Positions 7,024 to 16,621 of a DNA stretch of 56,750 nt are shown in pieces. Below the pieces are notes generated by a model. That model worked only from the letters and a program-made list of their open reading frames with translations. It made no database searches and was not told where the DNA came from. The position numbers and the translations under genes are program-made. How positions within the stretch are numbered: position 1 is the stretch's first letter; each line of letters starts with the position of its first letter. The stretch is from an uncultured Lachnospiraceae bacterium (lineage in GTDB: Bacteria > Bacillota > Clostridia > Lachnospirales > Lachnospiraceae): contig CANRHU010000012.1 in NCBI GenBank assembly GCA_947630485.1, positions 1-56,750 on the forward strand, written 5' to 3'.

Positions 7024-7809
7024 TTGTTCAGAAGATTTATCCGGGATATGCGGAAATATTATCGGTATTCCATCGTTGCCGCCCGCTCTGAACTGCGTGC
7101 GGAGGTCGCAAATTCTTATCTGAACTGGTTATGGTGGGTGCTGGAGCCTTTCTGCTTTATGCTGATCTATACATTTATGTTCGGGTATGTATTTGGTGCG
7201 AAGGAACCGTATTTCCCGGTGTTTATTTTTATCGGGATCTCCATGTGGGATTTCTTTAACCGAATGGTGAAGAACAGTGTGAAGATCGTAAAGAATAACA
7301 AGGCGATCGTATCGAAGGTCTATCTGCCGAAGTACATCCTGGTGCTGACAAAACTGTGGGTGAACGGCTTCAAGATGATAATATCCTTCGCAATCGTTAT
7401 TGTGATGATGGCTGCATACCGGGTGCCGGTCACCTGGAATGTCCTCTATTTCGTACCTGTACTGGCAGTACTGATGCTGCTTTCATTTGGATGTTCCTGC
7501 TGGCTGATGCATTACGGAGTGTTTGTAGAAGACCTTTCCAATGTACTGGATATTGTTCTTCGGATCCTGTTTTACCTGACGGGGGTGTTCTACAACGTAA
7601 GAAAGAGGATCCCTGCCCCATATGGAGCAGTATTGACAAAATATAATCCGATCGCGTTCCTGCTGGAGTCCATGCGCAATTCACTGTTATACGGTCAGAC
7701 ACCGCATCGGAAACTGATGCTTGGCTGGCTGGCGGTGAGCCTCATCTTGTGCTGGACCGGGATCCGAAAGGTATATCGTAATGAGAACAGCTATGTGAAA
7801 GCAATCTGA
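7024..7809 (+). CDS. ABC-2 type polysaccharide/teichoic acid exporter, permease (TagG/Wzm-like)
   Basis: A 261-residue integral membrane protein with about six transmembrane segments (for example FCFMLIYTFMFGYVFG and MIISFAIVIVMMAAY) and the PFCFMLIY...FIGISMWDFFNR pattern of Wzm/TagG permeases. It pairs with the ATPase 25 nt downstream to export a polyprenyl-linked glycan made in the cytoplasm. The start is TTG 7024, with GGGAGG about 8 nt upstream. A 124-nt gap (6900-7023) precedes it and contains an imperfect CGGC/GCCG hairpin but no clear promoter. Confidence 0.9.
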   Translation: MFRRFIRDMRKYYRYSIVAARSELRAEVANSYLNWLWWVLEPFCFMLIYTFMFGYVFGAKEPYFPVFIFIGISMWDFFNRMVKNSVKIVKNNKAIVSKVYLPKYILVLTKLWVNGFKMIISFAIVIVMMAAYRVPVTWNVLYFVPVLAVLMLLSFGCSCWLMHYGVFVEDLSNVLDIVLRILFYLTGVFYNVRKRIPAPYGAVLTKYNPIAFLLESMRNSLLYGQTPHRKLMLGWLAVSLILCWTGIRKVYRNENSYVKAI

Positions 7810-7834
7810 AGGATAAAGGACGTGAAACGGAAAC

Positions 7835-8563
7835 ATGAAGGAAACGGCCATCGAGGTCCGGGATCTGTGTGTCAGCTACAGAAAATTAAAATCCTATTCG
7901 ATCAAGAAGAACCTGCTGCATTTAAAGCATGAGAAGGGGGATATGTTCGAGGCAGTGAAGCATGTCAGCTTCCAGGTTCCGAAAGGCAATATCCTCGGCA
8001 TTGTGGGAAAGAACGGCAGCGGAAAATCAACATTGTTGAACGCTATCGCCGGGATATTCGCTCCGGACAGCGGGGAGATCGACCTGAAGGGGAACTCGGT
8101 GTCGCTTCTGTCCATCGGTGTCGGATTTCAGCGGGAGCTTTCCGGCCGGGAGAATGTCCTGCTTTCTGGAATGCTGCTGGGATTCTCTGAGCGAGATGTG
8201 CGGGAGAGGATGGATGAAATCATAGAATTTGCGGAGCTTGAAAACTTTATCGATGCGCCGGTGCGGACGTACTCCAAGGGTATGTATTCCAGACTGGCGT
8301 TCTCCATTGCGGTGACCCTTGAGACTGATATCATGCTGGTTGATGAGGTCTTAAGCGTAGGCGATGCGAAATTTAAGAAGAAAAGTTTAAAGAAGATGAA
8401 ACAGCTGATCGCAGATGATGACAGGACAGTGCTTATTGTGAGTCATTCTTCCGAAACATTAGCGGAATTATGCGACAAGATTTTATGGCTGCATAACGGG
8501 GAGGTTCGGATGCTTGGGGATACACAGGAAGTGCTTCAGGCATACGAGGAATATATAGGATGA
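7835..8563 (+). CDS. ABC transporter ATP-binding protein of polysaccharide exporter (TagH/Wzt-like)
   Basis: A 242-residue ATPase. Walker A is GIVGKNGSGKST at about residues 56-67, the signature region is TYSKGMYSRLAFS, and Walker B is DIMLVDEVLSVGD. The YSKGM form of the signature is typical of Wzt/TagH-type exporters. It lacks the C-terminal carbohydrate-binding extension of some Wzt proteins, so it probably recognises substrate through the permease or the lipid carrier. It overlaps the next gene at ATGA. Confidence 0.92.
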   Translation: MKETAIEVRDLCVSYRKLKSYSIKKNLLHLKHEKGDMFEAVKHVSFQVPKGNILGIVGKNGSGKSTLLNAIAGIFAPDSGEIDLKGNSVSLLSIGVGFQRELSGRENVLLSGMLLGFSERDVRERMDEIIEFAELENFIDAPVRTYSKGMYSRLAFSIAVTLETDIMLVDEVLSVGDAKFKKKSLKKMKQLIADDDRTVLIVSHSSETLAELCDKILWLHNGEVRMLGDTQEVLQAYEEYIG

Positions 8564-10467
8564 ATATGCATGAGGTTGAGAAGGACGAGATCCTATGTGC
8601 ATCGGCGCAGGTAGAGAAAGCGGATCGCTTTGCGGGGAAATCGGGCTGCATGGAATATTTTATCGTTAACGGCTGCCCGTTTGGGGATTTTGTTTACGGA
8701 GCATTTTACGCGGCCCAGTCCGGAGCGAGGCAGCTTTATGTTCTTGAAAGCGAAAACGACAGGGTCGGGTCTTTCTCTGCGGATTGCAATGAGACGGTTT
8801 ATGAGGATTTGATTGGCGCTGATGCTTGTTTTAGTAACGCGAAGATCTACTTTTTTGTGGATCTGCGCAGTCCGGAATATAAGGATCCCTGTGCTTCAGA
8901 GAGGATTATCAGGAAGCTGGACAAATGGCTGAAGATTGCAGGGAATGGAACGGATTGCCGCTTCCTTCTGCTTCCGATTCTCAAGTCGCCGGATCACCTG
9001 CCGGAAGGGATCACTTCCCTGGCGGAGAGGGAGTATGACTGCTGTCTGCTCCGCAATGAAAGGGATTTCAGTGAAGAGCTTTATCTGGCATTGGAGGGGA
9101 AGTGTCGTGCGGCAGTAAGACGCGGCGGGACAGAAGTCGTCCTGCTCCGTTTTGGTAATATTTTCGGGCCCGGCATTGATCTGAGCGACGCATTCCCTTT
9201 TGCGGAAAGCATCAGAGCTGCTTTTAGCAGTTCCTGCGTGGAACTGGATCCAGAGGACAGCGCAGACATCTATTCATACACATACGTTAGAGATGCAGCT
9301 GTGGCAGTTGCAATCGGCGCAGGAGCAGCGAGAAACGGAAATGTATATCATGTATCAGATTTCGCATTGAGCCGCTGGCAAATCAAGACGGCGCTTCAGG
9401 CTGCTTTCCCTAGGAAGCTTTCCCTGAGTTCAAAAGCGGGAAGGTCGGGGATGATATCTTTCCATACGCTGAACTCGCTTAAATTGAGAAAATGCGGCTG
9501 GACACCATCCGTTGACTTTCTGGAGGCAATCTACCGAACAGCGGTCTCCGTTTATGGAATTCCGTATGATATCGGGCGGGGGCTGGAGATATATTCCGGA
9601 CGGCTAGGCAGAATTAAGGGGATCGAACTTGGCATGCTGAAATTTGTTGACAAGGTCTGCCGCGAGAATGATATCCGGTACTTTATTACCGGAGGAAGTC
9701 TGCTGGGAGCCGTGCGCCACCATGGCATTATACCGTGGGACGATGATCTGGATGTCGGCATGCTGCGGCCGGATTTTGAAAAATTCCGTAAAATCTGCCC
9801 GAAGCTCATGCCGGATTTCTATACATATGAGTCGCATCGGGAAAACAGAGATTGCCATTACTGTTTTGATAAGATAAGGCTGAAGGGCAGTTATTTTTCC
9901 ACAGACTACTCCAGCCATTTCCAGATTCCGGACGGGGTCTTTCTGGATGTGCTTGTGTATGACCAGACTTCAAACCTGACGTTCATGGCAAAACTGCATA
10001 TCCGACTGATCCGCATATGGACAGTGCTCATCAGTATCAAATGGATCGGAAGGCCGCGAAAGAATGTACACTACCGGTTCAGCCGGCTGGCTCTTCCGAT
10101 TATGAGACGGATCTCGTTTTCTGCGTTCCATTTCTTCTTTGAACGCCTGCTGCGGTGGTATGAGAAGAAAAAGGATGCAAAATATCTGATCGACAGTGTC
10201 GGTCAGAACATTGGGAAGGGACCCTTCCCCAAAGAATGGATGGCTGATGTGACGTACATCCCGTTCGAAGACATGAAGGCTCCTGTACCGGCCGGCTATG
10301 ACGGATTCCTGAAGCATTTGTATGGGGAGCATTATATGGACATTCCGCCTGTCAGCAAGCGTGCAGTCGGCCACAGAATCGCCAGGATCGATCTGGGCGG
10401 GTATCTGTACGGAGACGGGACATCCCGCAGATCTGACCTGCGGGGAGAACTATATGAACCGTTATAG
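8560..10467 (+). CDS. Fusion protein: degenerate SDR (epimerase-like) domain plus LicD domain
   Basis: A 635-residue two-domain protein. Residues about 25-340 look like an extended SDR/NAD-epimerase: LRFGNIFGPGIDLSD, YTYVRDAAVAVAIGA and NVYHVSDF fit the C-terminal half of that fold. The nucleotide-binding glycine motif is replaced (IVNGCPFGDFVYG), and I see no convincing YxxxK, so this half may be catalytically altered. Residues about 345-620 are LicD-like: TGGSLLGAVRHHGIIPWDDD followed by LDV, then FQIPDGVFLDVLVYD. The C-terminal LicD half is related to the gene at 6087. SDR and LicD activities usually sit in separate genes; the fusion suggests both act on one glycan end. The start overlaps the ABC ATPase stop. 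Confidence 0.7.
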   Translation: MNMHEVEKDEILCASAQVEKADRFAGKSGCMEYFIVNGCPFGDFVYGAFYAAQSGARQLYVLESENDRVGSFSADCNETVYEDLIGADACFSNAKIYFFVDLRSPEYKDPCASERIIRKLDKWLKIAGNGTDCRFLLLPILKSPDHLPEGITSLAEREYDCCLLRNERDFSEELYLALEGKCRAAVRRGGTEVVLLRFGNIFGPGIDLSDAFPFAESIRAAFSSSCVELDPEDSADIYSYTYVRDAAVAVAIGAGAARNGNVYHVSDFALSRWQIKTALQAAFPRKLSLSSKAGRSGMISFHTLNSLKLRKCGWTPSVDFLEAIYRTAVSVYGIPYDIGRGLEIYSGRLGRIKGIELGMLKFVDKVCRENDIRYFITGGSLLGAVRHHGIIPWDDDLDVGMLRPDFEKFRKICPKLMPDFYTYESHRENRDCHYCFDKIRLKGSYFSTDYSSHFQIPDGVFLDVLVYDQTSNLTFMAKLHIRLIRIWTVLISIKWIGRPRKNVHYRFSRLALPIMRRISFSAFHFFFERLLRWYEKKKDAKYLIDSVGQNIGKGPFPKEWMADVTYIPFEDMKAPVPAGYDGFLKHLYGEHYMDIPPVSKRAVGHRIARIDLGGYLYGDGTSRRSDLRGELYEPL

Positions 10468-10497
10468 GATAAGAGAGTGTGTGGAGAAGATACAAGC

Positions 10498-11283
10498 ATG
10501 ACAGAAACAGCAGGACAATGTAAGGAGCCTAAGAACATAGGATTTGTGATTGCCGGAGGAATTGGCGCGCGGATGGGCGCGGCTATGCCGAAGCAGTTTA
10601 TCCGTGTTGTTGAGAAAGAGGTTATTTTTTATACTCTGGAAGCCTTTCAGCAGAGCAGGGAAATCGACGCGATTGTGGTGGCATGTCTGGCCGGGTGGGA
10701 GGATATCCTGATATCCGGTGCGGAACGATATGGGATTTCAAAAATGCTGAGCCAGCCCCGCAGCGGTATTGTAAAAGGCGGCGAAACAGGGATGCAGTCC
10801 TTGAGAAACGGGATGCTCTTTATGCGGGAACATTATCATCCGGACAGCATTGTTGTGATCCATGACGCAGTGCGGCCGCTGGTCAGTCAGAAAATCATAT
10901 CCTCCAATATAGAAGGCGTAAAGGAATATGGAACGGCCGTAACAGCTGTTCCGGCTTCTGAGGCCTTGCTGGGAATCGATAAAAATACTTCTGACCGCGC
11001 CGTTACGGTGGTGGACAGAAATCTGGTAGCGCGGACCCAGACTCCCCAGTCGCTTCGGTTATCCCATTTTGTATGGGCGCATGAAGAAGCGGTAAAGCGG
11101 GGCATACATAATACGGTAGCGACATGTACCCTTTTGATTGAATTGGGAGAGGCAGTACATCTTGTCCCGGGGGAGACCAGCAATTTCAAGCTGACGACCC
11201 AGGACGATATCGAACTGATGGAAGCATATATACTTCTCAGGCGCGGAGGCGGAAATGACAGGCGTTCAGAATTTGGATCTTAA
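10498..11283 (+). CDS. IspD/TarI-like cytidylyltransferase
   Basis: A 261-residue CTP-dependent nucleotidyltransferase of the IspD/TarI family. It shows FVIAGGIGARMG and PKQF at the N-terminus, VIHDAVRPLV near residue 120, and the closing SNFKLTTQDDIELMEA motif. Being next to LicD genes rather than isoprenoid genes, it more likely makes a CDP-polyol or similar donor for LicD (as TarI does with ribitol phosphate) than CDP-methylerythritol. ATG 10498 is chosen over the in-frame GTG 10477 because GGAG lies about 11 nt upstream of it. It overlaps the next gene by 29 nt. Confidence 0.8.
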   Translation: MTETAGQCKEPKNIGFVIAGGIGARMGAAMPKQFIRVVEKEVIFYTLEAFQQSREIDAIVVACLAGWEDILISGAERYGISKMLSQPRSGIVKGGETGMQSLRNGMLFMREHYHPDSIVVIHDAVRPLVSQKIISSNIEGVKEYGTAVTAVPASEALLGIDKNTSDRAVTVVDRNLVARTQTPQSLRLSHFVWAHEEAVKRGIHNTVATCTLLIELGEAVHLVPGETSNFKLTTQDDIELMEAYILLRRGGGNDRRSEFGS

Positions 11284-12304
11284 CAGGGTATCAGAATACC
11301 GGCTGGATTGGGACAGATTTGACGGTGCGGTCGTTCTTGTAACGGGAGCAACCGGGTTTATCGGTTCTTTTGTTGTCCGGGCGATCCTTCTGAATGCGAA
11401 GGTAAATCAGAGGGAGACAAAAGTACTTGCACTTGTCAGAAATGCGGAACGTGCAAGGGCGCTTTTTGGCCCGGAAGAAAAACGGATCGTCTTTCTTGAG
11501 GGGGATGTGACTGTTCCGATTCGGTATCATGGACACATAGATTACGTCATACACTGCGCTTCCAATGCGGCCCCGGACCGATACATGAACGACCCAACGG
11601 GCACCATGAAGATCAATTTCTGCGGAACGCTGAATTCTCTGGAATGTGCAAGAGCCTGCGGGGCCAAAAGATACCTTTACGTTTCCACCATCGAAGTGTT
11701 TGGAAGGACGGAAGGGGGATCTCTGCTTGGGGAGGACAGCTTTGGATATATTCCGTCTACAAGTATCCGCTCCTGCTATCCTGAGAGCAAGAAATGCTGC
11801 GAGACATTAGCCGTATGTTTTGGGAAACAATACGGCATGGATGTTGTAATCGGACGGCTTTCCTACATATACGGCGCGGGAATGAGCAGGACGGACACCA
11901 AGGTATGCGCGCTTTTTGCCCGAGCCGCTGCTAATGGTCAGGATATTGTCCTTAAGAGCCGGGCGGGTCAGAAACGATCTTATACATATATAAGCGACGC
12001 GGTGACAGGACTGCTTACTGTTCTTTTGAGAGGGGAACAGGGGAAGGCCTATAACATAGCGTCGCCGGAATCGGTCGTCACTATCGCTGAAATGGCGGAA
12101 ATGCATTGCCGGCTTTTTCCGGAAAAGGAAATACAGGTCCGCTTCGAACTTCCCAAGGAGGAAGAAAAGCAGGCCTTTTCTTATATAGGAGATGCGGTCA
12201 TGGATCCCCGAAAGCTTATGGCTCTGGGGTGGAGGCCTGAAGTGGACCTGGAACAGGGCATTACTTTGGCAGTGCGGCATGAAATGGAGAGAAACGATGC
12301 GTGA
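11255..12304 (+). CDS. NAD-dependent epimerase/dehydratase (extended SDR)
   Basis: A 349-residue extended SDR. The Rossmann glycine motif is VTGATGFIGS at about residues 26-35. VIHCASNAAP and YVSTIEVFG mark the middle, and the active-site pair is in SCYPESKKCCE (YxxxK form). The C-terminal half has RLSYIYGAGMS and SYTYISDAV. It could be a nucleotide-sugar epimerase, dehydratase or decarboxylase, or the reductase partner of the IspD-like enzyme it overlaps (a TarJ-like role). The position between the cytidylyltransferase and LicD genes favours the latter, but substrate is not readable. ATG 11255 has GGAGG 5 nt upstream. Confidence 0.75.
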   Translation: MTGVQNLDLNRVSEYRLDWDRFDGAVVLVTGATGFIGSFVVRAILLNAKVNQRETKVLALVRNAERARALFGPEEKRIVFLEGDVTVPIRYHGHIDYVIHCASNAAPDRYMNDPTGTMKINFCGTLNSLECARACGAKRYLYVSTIEVFGRTEGGSLLGEDSFGYIPSTSIRSCYPESKKCCETLAVCFGKQYGMDVVIGRLSYIYGAGMSRTDTKVCALFARAAANGQDIVLKSRAGQKRSYTYISDAVTGLLTVLLRGEQGKAYNIASPESVVTIAEMAEMHCRLFPEKEIQVRFELPKEEEKQAFSYIGDAVMDPRKLMALGWRPEVDLEQGITLAVRHEMERNDA

Positions 12305-15062
12305 TGATATATACTGCCGTTTGAAGCGCAGATGCAGACAGGCGTCTGATCGTTTGTCAGGCATCTGGGAGCATGCTTCTCCTGGAAAAAGATGCTGGCT
12401 TTATCTATGCATCTATACACTTGCTTTTTTGACGGCGTTTTTGATTGGATACAGTCCGTTCCTGCGCGCTGGGAAGACATTTGTATGGTCGAATGACGGG
12501 ACTTATCAGCACCTTCCCGGGCTGGTCTACGAAGGCAATTATCTGAGAAATGCCGTGATGAATATACTTCATGGGAATTTTGAGATTCCCATGTTCGACC
12601 TATCGCTGGGGCTGGGCAGTGATGTCTTCGGATATCTGGAATTTGATCCGCTGACGTTGCTGGCCATGTTTTTCCCGCTCCAGTACATGGAAGGGCTGTA
12701 TGGATTTCTGGCAATATTCCGCGTGTATCTGGCAGGACTTAGTTTTTCTTACCTGTGCAGATACTTTAAAAGACCGGCATCCCATGCGCTGATCGGAAGT
12801 ATCGTTTACTGCTTCAGCGGGTACTCCTATTATACAGCTATGCGGCATCCGGGTTACATTTCCCCGATGATAGAGCTTCCGCTTCTGGTGGCCGGGCTGG
12901 ACAAGATTTTAAAGAGAGATAAGTCGTATCTTTTTATTGCCGCTGTTTTTTACGCCGCGCTGTGCGGGTATTACCACCTTTATATGATGACCATTATGTT
13001 GGGCGTTTATGGGCTGGTACGGTTCTTTGACCTGCGCAGAAAAGGACGCAAGATACGGTTTATCGGATTCGTCCTGCGGGGAATTGGCAGTTATGTGTTA
13101 GGAATTGGTCTTTCTGCTGTTGTGTTTATCCCGGGAGTTGTTTTCTTTTTGGATGGAAACAGGGTTGGGTTTTCAAATTATAATCCCGCGAATTACTCGT
13201 TGGGATATTTTAAAAATCGTTTTCTGCAGTTGTTCGCGCCCTCAACAGGCAGCGGATGGACCTGCCCTGCCCTGGCAGCCATCGTGATGTTCGCGCTGGT
13301 TCTGCTGTTTCTATTAAAGGGCAGGCGGATGTTAAAGATCATGACTGCGGCCGCCTTTGCAACCTGGCTGACCAGCGCCGGGGGAATGATTATGAATGGA
13401 TTCCAGTATCCTTCAAACCGATGGACATTCGGCCTTGTGCTGGTCACAGCTTTCTGTGTCGTGGAGATGCTCCCGGAACTTCTGGAACTTAAGGGGAAAC
13501 GCCTGCTGCCATGTATGGCTATGATCTGCGTCTTTGCTGGTGTCATCTTCTTCTTTGCTTCGGGAAGAAAATTTAAGTATTCAACAGTGGGGCTCTGCTT
13601 TTTGGTCCTCACGCTATTTTGCCTTACGTTTCCCATTGAAATGGGAGAGGAGAGAGACGGAGCTGGTACGCTGCATGCCAGAATGATGCGGACTGTACTA
13701 TGTCTTTGCCTGGTTATACTGAATGCCGGTGTAAATGGGATCTATATGTTCGCTGCGGACCAGGCTGACTATATTGCTGAATTTCATGACGCTGGTTATG
13801 AGACGGAACGCCTGGAGACATCATTGGAACGGGAGATGGAACCGTATCTGGCGAATAACCCGAGCGGACGTGCGGACAGCTCTATGTTTACCAGAAACAC
13901 AGCAATGGTGTGGCATATTCCTGGGATGCTGACCTACAATTCGTGTGCCAATGGAAATGTGATTGAGTTCTGGAACGCGATAGAAATGGCCGGGAATGAC
14001 ACCTTGTTCAATATTAAATCGACGGATCAAAAGACGATTGCCAATACGTTGTTGTCAGAAGAATATCATGTAGAAAAGACTGAGAGAACGCAATATGTGC
14101 CTTATGGATACGGAAAAATTGAAGAGACGGCTGACAGCGTAATTTATAAAAATCGATATGCCCTGCCATGGGGCTATACATACGACACTGCGATATCATA
14201 TAAGCAGCTGGATGGATTGAACGGGATTCAAAAGCAGGAAGCCATGCTGCAGGCGGTGGCACTTGATGATACAGAATACGTCTCAGAGGAAAATCTTGTA
14301 TTTGAGGAACAGACAGTGCCATATGAGACCAGCTTTGAAAACTGCGGATGGAACGACGGAAAGCTGGAGGTTCTCAAAGCCAACGCCGTGATCAGGATGA
14401 GGTTTTCTATTCCGTCCGGTTCGGAGGGGTATATAAGACTGAAAGGGTTGGATATCAATGATTCCGGGCTCGAATCTTTTAATGTAAAGGTAGCCTGCGA
14501 TGATGTTACCAGACAGACATATGTCCATTCCGACCTTTACACCTGGTACTACGGAAGAGAGAATTATCTTTTTAATCTCGGTTACAGTGATGAGGAACGG
14601 AATGAACTGACGATTACGTTTCCATCCAAGGGAACGTTTAAGCTTGAGAATATAGAACTTTATGCGCTTCCTATGGACAATTATCCGGAATATGTAGAGG
14701 AACTACGGGAAGAGTCCTTAGAGAATACACAGTGGGGAGCCAACAAGCTGTCCGGAACCATAGATCTCACCAGTGATAAGATCCTCTGTGTCAGCGTGCC
14801 CTACAGCAGAGGATGGTCGGCAAAGGTAGACGGTGAAAGCAGGAAAATCTTCCGTGGCAATTATATGTTTATGTGCCTGCCGCTTACGGCCGGATATCAT
14901 GAGATAGAATTCTGTTATCGCACGCCGGGACTTATAGAGGGAGCAGCAATCTCGCTGGTCAGCTTGAGTGTTGTGGTTGGTATGCTGGTGCTGGAACGGC
15001 GGCGAAAGATATCTCGGGTTTATTCAAGAAAATGTAATGAGATAGGAGCAGATAATACATGA
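12297..15062 (+). CDS. YfhO family membrane protein (GT-C type glycosyltransferase)
   Basis: A 921-residue protein with many N-terminal hydrophobic segments (about residues 25-540) and a large C-terminal extracytoplasmic part ending in one more membrane helix near the end (ISLVSLSVVVGMLVLE). The start of the mature architecture (VWSNDGTYQHLPGL, then FDLSLGLGSDVFGY) matches YfhO family proteins. In Bacillus these are implicated in glycosylating lipoteichoic acid from polyprenyl-phosphate sugars. A DG pair in the first outer loop fits the GT-C catalytic position. ATG 12297, with GGAGA upstream, is preferred over the longer open frame from 12192, which would run deep into the preceding gene. Confidence 0.8.
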   Translation: MRDDIYCRLKRRCRQASDRLSGIWEHASPGKRCWLYLCIYTLAFLTAFLIGYSPFLRAGKTFVWSNDGTYQHLPGLVYEGNYLRNAVMNILHGNFEIPMFDLSLGLGSDVFGYLEFDPLTLLAMFFPLQYMEGLYGFLAIFRVYLAGLSFSYLCRYFKRPASHALIGSIVYCFSGYSYYTAMRHPGYISPMIELPLLVAGLDKILKRDKSYLFIAAVFYAALCGYYHLYMMTIMLGVYGLVRFFDLRRKGRKIRFIGFVLRGIGSYVLGIGLSAVVFIPGVVFFLDGNRVGFSNYNPANYSLGYFKNRFLQLFAPSTGSGWTCPALAAIVMFALVLLFLLKGRRMLKIMTAAAFATWLTSAGGMIMNGFQYPSNRWTFGLVLVTAFCVVEMLPELLELKGKRLLPCMAMICVFAGVIFFFASGRKFKYSTVGLCFLVLTLFCLTFPIEMGEERDGAGTLHARMMRTVLCLCLVILNAGVNGIYMFAADQADYIAEFHDAGYETERLETSLEREMEPYLANNPSGRADSSMFTRNTAMVWHIPGMLTYNSCANGNVIEFWNAIEMAGNDTLFNIKSTDQKTIANTLLSEEYHVEKTERTQYVPYGYGKIEETADSVIYKNRYALPWGYTYDTAISYKQLDGLNGIQKQEAMLQAVALDDTEYVSEENLVFEEQTVPYETSFENCGWNDGKLEVLKANAVIRMRFSIPSGSEGYIRLKGLDINDSGLESFNVKVACDDVTRQTYVHSDLYTWYYGRENYLFNLGYSDEERNELTITFPSKGTFKLENIELYALPMDNYPEYVEELREESLENTQWGANKLSGTIDLTSDKILCVSVPYSRGWSAKVDGESRKIFRGNYMFMCLPLTAGYHEIEFCYRTPGLIEGAAISLVSLSVVVGMLVLERRRKISRVYSRKCNEIGADNT

Positions 15063-15418
15063 AGAATCAGAAAATACTGCCTATTATATTTCTTCATATC
15101 CTGCTGTTTATATACTCCTTGGGAGGAATCTGCAGCAAGATGGCAGCCGGATTTCCCTTTCTCAGTATTCCGTTCATCGGCTGTTATGCCGGCCTGATCG
15201 CGATATTGGGGATCTATGCGATTGGGTGGCAGCAGGTCATCAAAAGGCTTCCACTCACTTTGGCCTACGCGAATAAGGCAGTGGCAACGATATGGACATG
15301 TGTATGGAGCGTTCTGGTATTTCATGAGCGTATTTCGGCGGGAAAAATGATAGGGATACTTGTCATTATTGCTGGTATTGTGCTTTATGCTTTGGACGAG
15401 GAGAATGAGAATGGATAA
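15059..15418 (+). CDS. Small four-helix EamA/SMR-like transporter, first of a pair (ArnE/ArnF-like)
   Basis: A 119-residue protein made almost entirely of four membrane helices (ILPIIFLHILLFIYSLGGI, IPFIGCYAGLIAILGIYAI, VATIWTCVWSVLVF, MIGILVIIAGIVLYAL). PLTLAYANKAVATIWTC and HERIS fit the EmrE/ArnE superfamily. It overlaps its partner gene by 8 nt; adjacent paired halves are typical of heterodimeric flippases such as ArnE/ArnF, which move undecaprenyl-phosphate-linked sugars. Here it probably flips a polyprenyl-phosphate sugar made by the GT2 enzyme at 28293. Confidence 0.75.
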   Translation: MKNQKILPIIFLHILLFIYSLGGICSKMAAGFPFLSIPFIGCYAGLIAILGIYAIGWQQVIKRLPLTLAYANKAVATIWTCVWSVLVFHERISAGKMIGILVIIAGIVLYALDEENENG

Positions 15419-15761
15419 GAAGGTTGCACTTTATGTTTTGGTCATGTTGCTGGGAGTATTTATCAGTTCCGTATCGCAGGTTATGCTTAAGAAGGCTTCC
15501 ATGAAAGAATATTCATCATGGATCCGAGAATATGCGAATCCGTTGGTGATAGGGGCTTATCTTATTTTCTTTATGGCTACCTTTTGTTCCATTTATGCGT
15601 ACAAGGTGGTACCGCTTTCATGGGGACCTATTATTGAATCGACGGGGTATTTTTTCGTGACAGCGTTTGGAGTGTCTCTTTTCGGTGAGAAAATTAATTC
15701 GCGGAAAAGAATATCGCTTTGTATGATTGTTGTTGGAATAATGATTTTTTCATTGTCGTAA
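15411..15761 (+). CDS. Small four-helix EamA/SMR-like transporter, second of a pair (ArnE/ArnF-like)
   Basis: A 116-residue, four-helix protein (LYVLVMLLGVFISSVSQVM with KKAS after helix 1, VIGAYLIFFMATFCSIYAY, WGPIIESTGYFFVTAFGV, ISLCMIVVGIMIFSLS). The first loop SQVMLKKAS and EKINSRK are typical of SMR/EamA halves. ATG 15411 overlaps the upstream partner; the longer frame from 15360 would put its N-terminus inside that gene. This is the last gene before a clear shift to A+T-rich sequence. Confidence 0.75.
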   Translation: MDKKVALYVLVMLLGVFISSVSQVMLKKASMKEYSSWIREYANPLVIGAYLIFFMATFCSIYAYKVVPLSWGPIIESTGYFFVTAFGVSLFGEKINSRKRISLCMIVVGIMIFSLS

Positions 15762-15877
15762 TATTTTAGAATAAATTATACATTTTGTGCTAGTTCGACG
15801 GAATTTAAAAGTGTTTTTATGTGGATGCAAAGATATATGACGCATAGTGATAAAGTGAAAAAAGAGGTGAAAGTTAT

Positions 15878-16621
15878 ATGCTGCAGGGAAAAAACGCAGT
15901 TATCACAGGAGCCCGAAAAGGAATTGGGCGAGCAACAGTTGAGACGTTTGCTAAAAATGGTGCAAATATTTGGGCATGCGCACGAGAAAAAGATATGGCT
16001 TTTGAATCAGATATGGAGACATTGTCAAGACGTTATCAAGTATGGATTCATCCTATATATTTTGAAATAACAGATGAAACACAAGTTAAAGCTGGCATCC
16101 AAAAAATAGCAAAAGAGAGGCAATCAGTAGATATTCTTGTAAATAATGCTGGGGAAGCAAAGTATGATAGTTTTATATTAATGCCCTTTGAGCGTCTAAG
16201 ACATATGGTTGATGTCAATTATATTGCTCCCTTGTATCTAACGCAATTAATAGTTAGACGTATGACTCGGAATCCTAACGGAGGGAGTATTATATTCTTG
16301 TCATCTGTGGCTGGGCTGGGGGCAGAATTGGGAAATACTGCATATGGGGGTAGTAAATCTGCGATTGCGCATGCTACAAAAGTGCTTAGTAAAGAATTAG
16401 CAGAATATAGAATTCGTGTTAATGCTGTTGCACCAGGGTTAGTTAATACAGACATGAAAAAGGAGGCAGATGAGTTATACTGGGAGAATATGATTAAGCA
16501 AATCTACATAAAAAGAATGGCTGAACCAGAAGAAATAGCAAATATGATTTGCTTTTTAGCAAGTGATCTTGCTAGTTATGTTAATGGTCAGGTAATTCGT
16601 GTCGATGGAGGTATGGGATGA
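15878..16621 (+). CDS. SDR family 3-oxoacyl-ACP reductase-like enzyme (FabG-like)
   Basis: A 247-residue classical SDR. NADP(H)-binding motif TGARKGIGRA is at about residues 10-19, NNAG follows near 90, and the catalytic set is Ser in IIFLSSVAG with Tyr and Lys in AYGGSKSA. The C-terminal DGGMG is standard. Many such enzymes are FabG-like beta-ketoacyl-ACP reductases, and its neighbours (FabD, ACP, KAS III) support that; other ketone substrates are possible. It overlaps the transketolase N-half gene by 4 nt. It opens the A+T-rich cassette; the 116 nt before it hold no promoter I can defend, only a GAGG ribosome site. Confidence 0.8.
   Translation: MLQGKNAVITGARKGIGRATVETFAKNGANIWACAREKDMAFESDMETLSRRYQVWIHPIYFEITDETQVKAGIQKIAKERQSVDILVNNAGEAKYDSFILMPFERLRHMVDVNYIAPLYLTQLIVRRMTRNPNGGSIIFLSSVAGLGAELGNTAYGGSKSAIAHATKVLSKELAEYRIRVNAVAPGLVNTDMKKEADELYWENMIKQIYIKRMAEPEEIANMICFLASDLASYVNGQVIRVDGGMG

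Noticed and set aside
12192..12296. N-terminal extension of the YfhO protein
   Set aside because: It lies inside the preceding gene; ATG 12297 has a ribosome site and starts the conserved part.
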